A DNA stretch of 64,000 nucleotides from Symbiodinium natans (lineage: Eukaryota; Sar; Dinophyceae; Suessiales; Symbiodiniaceae): positions 1,103,090 through 1,167,089 of the forward strand of contig CAJNDS010002734.1 of assembly GCA_905221605.1 (NCBI GenBank), in the 5' to 3' direction. A program made the translations under genes and the position numbers. The notes below the pieces were generated by a model. It saw nothing but the letters and a program-made list of their open reading frames with translations. It had not been told where the DNA came from and made no database searches. Position 1 is the first letter of the stretch. Each line of letters opens with the position of its first letter. Positions 60,183-64,000 of this stretch are shown in pieces.

Positions 60183-60493
60183 AGTCGTCGTGGTGGTGGT
60201 GCTGGTGCTGGTGGTGCTGGTGGCTGTAGTAGAGTTGAAGTGGTAGAGGTACTGGTAGTGGTGGTGGTGGTGATCGCGGTTCTCGTATTCCTAATAGTTT
60301 TTGTAGAAACAATCAGCAGGCAGTCGGTCGTTTGCAACCTGTTGAGTGTTCTCCGGCATGAGAACCCTTAACCCTAAACCTAAACCCTAAACCCTAAACC
60401 CTGGAGGCTCACAAGGGATGCAACATACAATTTAGCTCGAACAGGTGTCTGGTGGCTTGGAGAACTTCTGCCGCCGTGCCGCAGCCCTGATTC

Positions 60494-61281
60494 ATGGACG
60501 CCTTCTTCACGTCTCTCCTTCGCGACCCCTATGAACTGGAAACGCTGTGTATACCGCCAGCCTTGAGGTCATCGTGCCGCTCAATGGAGTTCTTCTTCGG
60601 ACTCGCAGCGAGGATTCCAAGTCATGGAAGCATTCATGTTTTCGCGATGTTGATGCGGGACTCCGTGAAGCATAGGTTGGCACAAGTACTGGGCCGGGCT
60701 CTTGGCTGCCTCAAGTCAAAACAAGATGAGAAGGCTCACTTTCGCGAGCGACGCATGCTCGGAGTTTAAGGCATTCCTGGTTTATCGGGTTGAGGGGCGT
60801 CTGGCGCTCACTTCCCACTTTCTGATGCAGGAGCTGGTTTGTGCGCTTGACCTCATGGACAAGCCGGAGGTGAAGAAGCTGGGCTCCAAGTGGGCTCCGG
60901 CCTGCGCGACAGGCTTCAACAGACCATGCTACAGCATCGAGAAAGCTGGAAAGTGGCAGCTGGGTTTAAGCCACAGAAGCGCAGGCCACTCGTTCACTGG
61001 CCATGGTGTTCCGAAGTGTTCTACGGTTGTACCGATTAGATTTGAAGAGTCAGCGGCAATAAGCACACCGTGTGTGCCACCAGGTTGATGACCGATTGCA
61101 GTGCCGGGTTGAGCAAGGTGGATCCGGTCGGATGCGAGAGTTCAGCCACGGGATGACATGGGGGCCATGCCATAAACCCTAAACCCTAAGCCCTAAATTG
61201 TGTTGCAGCTCTTCCACTGCTACGCCACGGAGCCTACGGCACGGAGGCCGGAAGCCCAGCTCGACCCGCGCTCAAGCCTAT
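60494..61281 (+). CDS. Multi-exon gene with likely start at 60494, unknown
   Basis: MDAFFTSLLRDPYELETLCI then RIPSHGSIHVFAMLMRDSVK (60494-about 60700). Next, in another frame, RRLTFASDACSEFKAFLVYR and, after ATGCAG at 60829, ELVCALDLMDKPEVKKLGSK. 61099-about 61170: CRVEQGGSGRMREFSHGMTW. 61210-61281: LFHCYATEPTARRPEAQLDP (TTGCAG acceptor). Splicing between the first two parts is unresolved. Confidence 0.5.
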
Positions 61282-61478
61282 CAAACCCTAAGGGGGTTTA
61301 GGGTTTTAGGGTTTAGGGTTTGGGGTTTAGGGTTTAGGGTTTGGGGTTTAGGGTTCAGGGTTTAGGGTAGGTACTAGAATCCCTATTAAGGACTGTTAGT
61401 CCAAGGGGGACCCTCGTGGCAAGCTACGCACCTCATGTCCTACGTCGTGACCCTCAGAGCAACAGGGACTTGACCGGA

Positions 61479-61807
61479 CCCAGCCGATATTTTCCTGTCA
61501 TCGTACAAGCAGGCTCTGCACTGCCGGGACTTGAAGGTTCATGGGAAGTTATTAAGTGGGGGTACAGGTAGGGTAACTATAGCTATAACTGGCTATAACC
61601 TTATTTAGGGTACTTATAGCCCTACTTATAACTACCCATGAACCTCCAAGCATAACTGGCTATAACCTTATTTAGGGTACTTACAACCCTACTTACGACT
61701 ATCCATGAACCCCCAGGTAGGTCGCTAGGATTCTGAGCCCATTTGCTGAGGCAGTGGAACTCAGACTCGGTGACGAGGTGCTCAGCAACACCCGCAACCC
61801 CCTTTAA
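61479..61807 (+). CDS. Exons around a tandem MITE-A pair
   Basis: 61479-61529: LTGPSRYFPVIVQAGSALPG, then MITE-A 61530-61650 and a partial second copy to about 61715. About 61738-61807: PFAEAVELRLGDEVLSNTRN and TAA. Confidence 0.5.
61530..61715. mobile_element. MITE-A plus partial tandem copy
   Basis: Complete copy 61530-61650 followed by a second 3' half (61655-61715). Confidence 0.75.
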
Positions 61808-62098
61808 GCCCAGGTGCCATGGGGGCCGGAATAATTGAATAGGGCTTTCGGGGTCCAGTATAAAGGGACCAGAAGGGAACATGACTAGTGATTAATTCCG
61901 ACCCCTAGAGTACCTTCATAGAACCTGCCCGGGCCCGAAAGTAAGCCTCTTTGGGGGTTAGGCGGTCTAATCACCTCGCTAGGCCCTTGGGATAGTTTTA
62001 TTTTCCGTTATTGGCTTGAGAGGATTGGAATATTTTTCAGAGGGTTTAAGGGACCATCCTAGTTACATGGATACATAGTTCCTGTGGTAACTAGCCAC

Positions 62099-62185
62099 AA
62101 TGAGCTCCGAGTCTTGGAGGTTCGCCATCGACTTCGATTTCCTTGCCGAGGCAGGGTTGAGGGCTGAGGCTTTAAGGCCTAAGTT
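62099..62185 (+). CDS. 5' exon candidate
   Basis: ATG in CCACAATGAGC context, SSESWRFAIDFDFLAEAGLR then AEALRPK, ending at a TTTAGGG tract. Confidence 0.5.
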
Positions 62186-62408
62186 TAGGGGTTAGGGTTT
62201 AGGGTTTAGGGTTTAGGGTTTAGGGTTTAGGGTTTAGGCCAATGTGGGGGTTGATCGAAAGGCCCTTCTTGGGAAATTATTTAGGGTGCTTAGTTTGGTT
62301 TAGTAAGGGAAACTACTATTGGGAACAGATATGTTTTGATCAACCGTAACATATCATGGCGGAGCATTTCCCTGTTCCCAAAACGGTCCCAACAAAAACG
62401 TCCCTTTT

Positions 62409-62503
62409 TGGGATGTTGCCCCTTACTGGCGGTCCTTCATGATGGGGAGCATAGTACCTGCTAAAATCCATATTCAGGACTGTTAGTAGAAGGGGAACAT
62501 CCC
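62409..62503. mobile_element. MITE-B joined to a CCCTAAA tract
   Basis: TTGGGATGTTGCCCC to GGGGAACATCCC, which flows directly into CCCTAAACCC. A half copy is at about 61373-61412. Confidence 0.7.
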
Positions 62504-62590
62504 TAAACCCTAAACCCTAAACCCTAAACCCTAAACCCTTTTGAGCCTAAACCCTAAACCCTTTTGAGCAACCATATAGAAAGCAAGAGG

Positions 62591-62661
62591 ATCCCCGAAT
62601 GTCAGCCCGAGGTCAGCAACCTCCCGTTGCAGCGGATGTTCCAGGCCCTCTTGAGTTGTGG
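62591..62661 (+). CDS. Exon, hypothetical
   Basis: AGCAAG acceptor, RIPECQPEVSNLPLQRMFQA then LLSC, between CCCTAAA and the longest TTTAGGG tract (62660-62765). Confidence 0.5.
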
Positions 62662-62813
62662 GTTTAGGGTTTAGGGTTTAGGGTTTAGGGTTTAGGGTTT
62701 AGGGTTTAGGGTTTAGGGTTTAGGGTTTAGGGTTTAGGGTTTAGGGTTTAGGGTTTAGGGTTTAGGAAGTTTTCACTTGCCCGAACCGTTCTGGAAGCAT
62801 CCAAGTCATCGCA

Positions 62814-62893
62814 GGATGCTTGCCAGCACGCTGGTAACTTCCGCGCCGCCGGAGACCTTTCCGAAGCCTTTACAGAGGGGGGCTTGGGATAAT
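62814..62893 (+). CDS. Exon running into tandem MITE-B
   Basis: CATCGCAG acceptor, DACQHAGNFRAAGDLSEAFT then EGG; MITE-B begins at about 62884. Confidence 0.5.
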
Positions 62894-63054
62894 CCCCCTG
62901 AAACTAGCAGTCCTGAATAGGGATAGTTCGAGTACCCCTTTACTACAATCCTGATTAAGGACTGTTAGTATATACTAACAGTCCTTAAAAGGGATGATTA
63001 TCGTACCCCCCTATTAGAATCCCCATTAAGGACTGTTCGTATAAGGGGGAACAT
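62884..63054. mobile_element. Tandem pair of MITE-B
   Basis: Two cores meet at GTTAGTATATACTAACAG (about 62965-62982), so the copies share a fused end. Confidence 0.75.
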
Positions 63055-63094
63055 CTCACGAGGGGGGGGTGGGGGGGCGTTTACATCGGCGCCG

Positions 63095-63199
63095 TTTTTG
63101 TTGTGGGAGTGCTCCAAGGCCGAAGACAAGCTCGTCTTCGAAGGCTTCCCGCTCTTCCTCCTGATGCTGGCAAACAAGATCCACACGAGTCAGGCAACG
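63095..63199 (+). CDS. Exon with telomeric donor
   Basis: GTGGGAG acceptor-like site, CSKAEDKLVFEGFPLFLLML then ANKIHTSQATG, donor G|GTTTAGGG. Hydrophobic core. Confidence 0.55.
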
Positions 63200-63289
63200 G
63201 GTTTAGGGTTTAGGGCTTAGGGCTTAGAGCTTAGGGCTGAGGGCTTAGGGCATCTTGCTGCAGCGAGAATAAAGAAAAGCAAATGTGAG

Positions 63290-63475
63290 TTCGGCAGACC
63301 TGTCTGCCAAGCTCAGCTTTCTGATCATTCGCCTTGGTCACCATCGTGTGATTGTGACCTGAAGCTGATACTACAGGAGAGCCGTATTTCTTGCATACCC
63401 TTACGCCGATGCTCCTGTTGCGCGGGTTTGCGACGTGCTCCATGTGCTTCTTCGCTACGATCTGAGCCACTGCAA
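63290..63475 (-). CDS. Minus-strand gene, two exons
   Basis: CTTTGCAG acceptor, AQIVAKKHMEHVANPRNRSI then GVR with GTATGC donor; after GCTTCAG, HNHTMVTKANDQKAELGRQ with GTCTGC donor. Basic, unknown. Confidence 0.5.
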
Positions 63476-63702
63476 AGTATCTGGCAACTACTTTGCGAAC
63501 TTCTCACCACTTGTAGGATTCTTTTTGGCGTAACCTACAAAGAAGTCGGCTTTGGATTATTGACCTACAGCAGGTAGCCTTTCACCTCAAACGAGGTGAG
63601 CCTTTGGCAATTTCCAACCCCCTGCCTGTGCTTTTCCAGTTTCCAGCTCAGAGTACCCCCTAAACCCTAAACCCAAAACCCTAAACCCCAAAACCCTAAC
63701 CT

Positions 63703-63803
63703 CTACGCCGTCAGGCTTGCAACGCTCCTGAGGAGAGGGTCGGCTGCCCAGCGGAGCTGCGTAGACCAGACGGGCATGTCAAGATCCCTATGACAGGAAG
63801 CCC
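63703..63803 (+). CDS. Exon, hypothetical protein
   Basis: CCGTCAG acceptor after a CCCTAAA tract, ACNAPEERVGCPAELRRPDG then HVKIPMTGSPA, ending at another CCCTAAA tract. Confidence 0.5.
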
Positions 63804-64000
63804 CGCCCTAAACCCTAAACCCTAAACCCTAAACCCTAAACCCTAAACCCTAAACCCTAAACCCTAAACCCTAAACCCAGACCCCAAACAAGTACTCCTC
63901 CCTCCCCCTCCCCCCTGGAAGAAAACCTCCCAATGCTGCGGCCCTTCCGCTCATTTCCACCCACACAAACCTACTATTTGCTTAAGAGCCCCCAAAAAAA

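Larger units (their letters stand above)
1..64000. repeat. Dispersed interstitial telomeric repeats, TTTAGGG/CCCTAAA
   Basis: Tracts of 2 to about 17 units occur throughout, with variants such as CCCTCTAAA, TTTGGGG and TTTCGGG. TTTAGGG tracts on + include 79-128, 713-783, 3255-3455, 4366-4410, 9668-9806, 10605-10680, 15127-15190, 17385-17466, 21548-21622, 22537-22592, 22712-22787, 28062-28110, 33555-33611, 34230-34330, 36283-36345, 37610-37675, 43135-43235, 45935-46020, 49505-49590, 52068-52150, 57197-57335, 59021-59100, 62660-62765. CCCTAAA tracts include 234-283, 362-575, 3041-3126, 10775-10872, 13216-13288, 13984-14090, 16195-16268, 18946-19450, 20115-20215, 28518-28730, 33945-34115, 40020-40100, 46143-46222, 55500-55570, 58265-58390, 63804-63880. 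TTTAGGG is the telomere repeat of plants and dinoflagellates. These tracts are interstitial, not a chromosome end. Confidence 0.97.

Noticed and set aside
60005-60371. ORFs of poly-Val, poly-Leu or poly-Thr
   Set aside because: Produced by the GTA/GTG microsatellite in several frames.
1-64000. CRISPR array, because of regularly repeated short units
   Set aside because: Units are contiguous telomeric repeats without regular unique spacers, in a eukaryotic intron-rich context.
1-64000. tRNA, rRNA or bacterial-type operons
   Set aside because: No cloverleaf, rRNA core or ribosome-binding-site-led ORF clusters were seen in either strand.

Overview
The window reads as nuclear DNA of an alveolate, most likely a dinoflagellate. 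Plant-type telomeric repeats (TTTAGGG/CCCTAAA) are scattered along the whole length in well over 100 short tracts (hand count) in both orientations. Coding sequence is cut into many short exons (about 30-200 nt). Splice sites are GT-AG plus apparent GC-AG and GA-AG. There is no operon-like packing and no recognisable rRNA, tRNA or CRISPR array. Exons were read by eye from open frames, codon-like composition and splice motifs. Most are unnamed, and how they join into genes is only partly resolved.

The main structure is how coding and non-coding DNA alternate. On the + strand an exon typically has a CCCTAAA tract on its left and a TTTAGGG tract on its right. Introns therefore usually start with a TTTAGGG tract (the repeat supplies a G|GTTTAGGG donor) and end with a CCCTAAA tract before AG, giving foldback introns with telomeric arms. 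A few introns are almost pure telomeric repeat (59021-59110; 44247-44296). One tract (59947-60008) is flanked by a perfect 21-bp direct duplication, and dropping the tract and one copy restores an open exon.

A second layer is at least 14 families of short (about 70-170 bp) palindromic, MITE-like elements (called MITE-A to MITE-N here). Many sit inside exons. Several have 2- or 4-bp direct duplications, end in AAG or CAG, and precise removal rejoins one reading frame (51215-51325, 53768-53867, 56485-56588, 8106-8222, 8894-9045, 31636-31737). They look like introner elements. Telomeric tracts are also nested inside some of them.

Region by region: 0-9.7 kb, many + strand exons, several split by MITE-A or MITE-D. 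9.8-12.3 kb, a + gene of the CmcJ/AsaB family. 13.3-14.7 kb, a minus-strand gene. 14.9-17.4 kb, a + CCCH zinc-finger gene, with further exons to 19.55 kb. 20.4-23.7 kb, + exons including a protein-kinase catalytic domain resembling IRE1. 24.5-25.5 kb, a degenerate tandem repeat. 25.9-31.3 kb, scattered + exons with a few minus exons. 31.4-32.6 kb, two convergent genes whose stops are about 30 nt apart. 33-41.7 kb, + exons. 41.7-42.9 kb, ORFs open on both strands with a minus-strand 3' exon. 43-50 kb, + exons. 50.2-50.6 kb, a minus gene. 50.9-64 kb, + exons, including membrane proteins at 54.4-55.1 and 56.4-56.7 kb, and a minus gene at 63.3-63.5 kb. Apart from the three recognised families, functions are not assigned.
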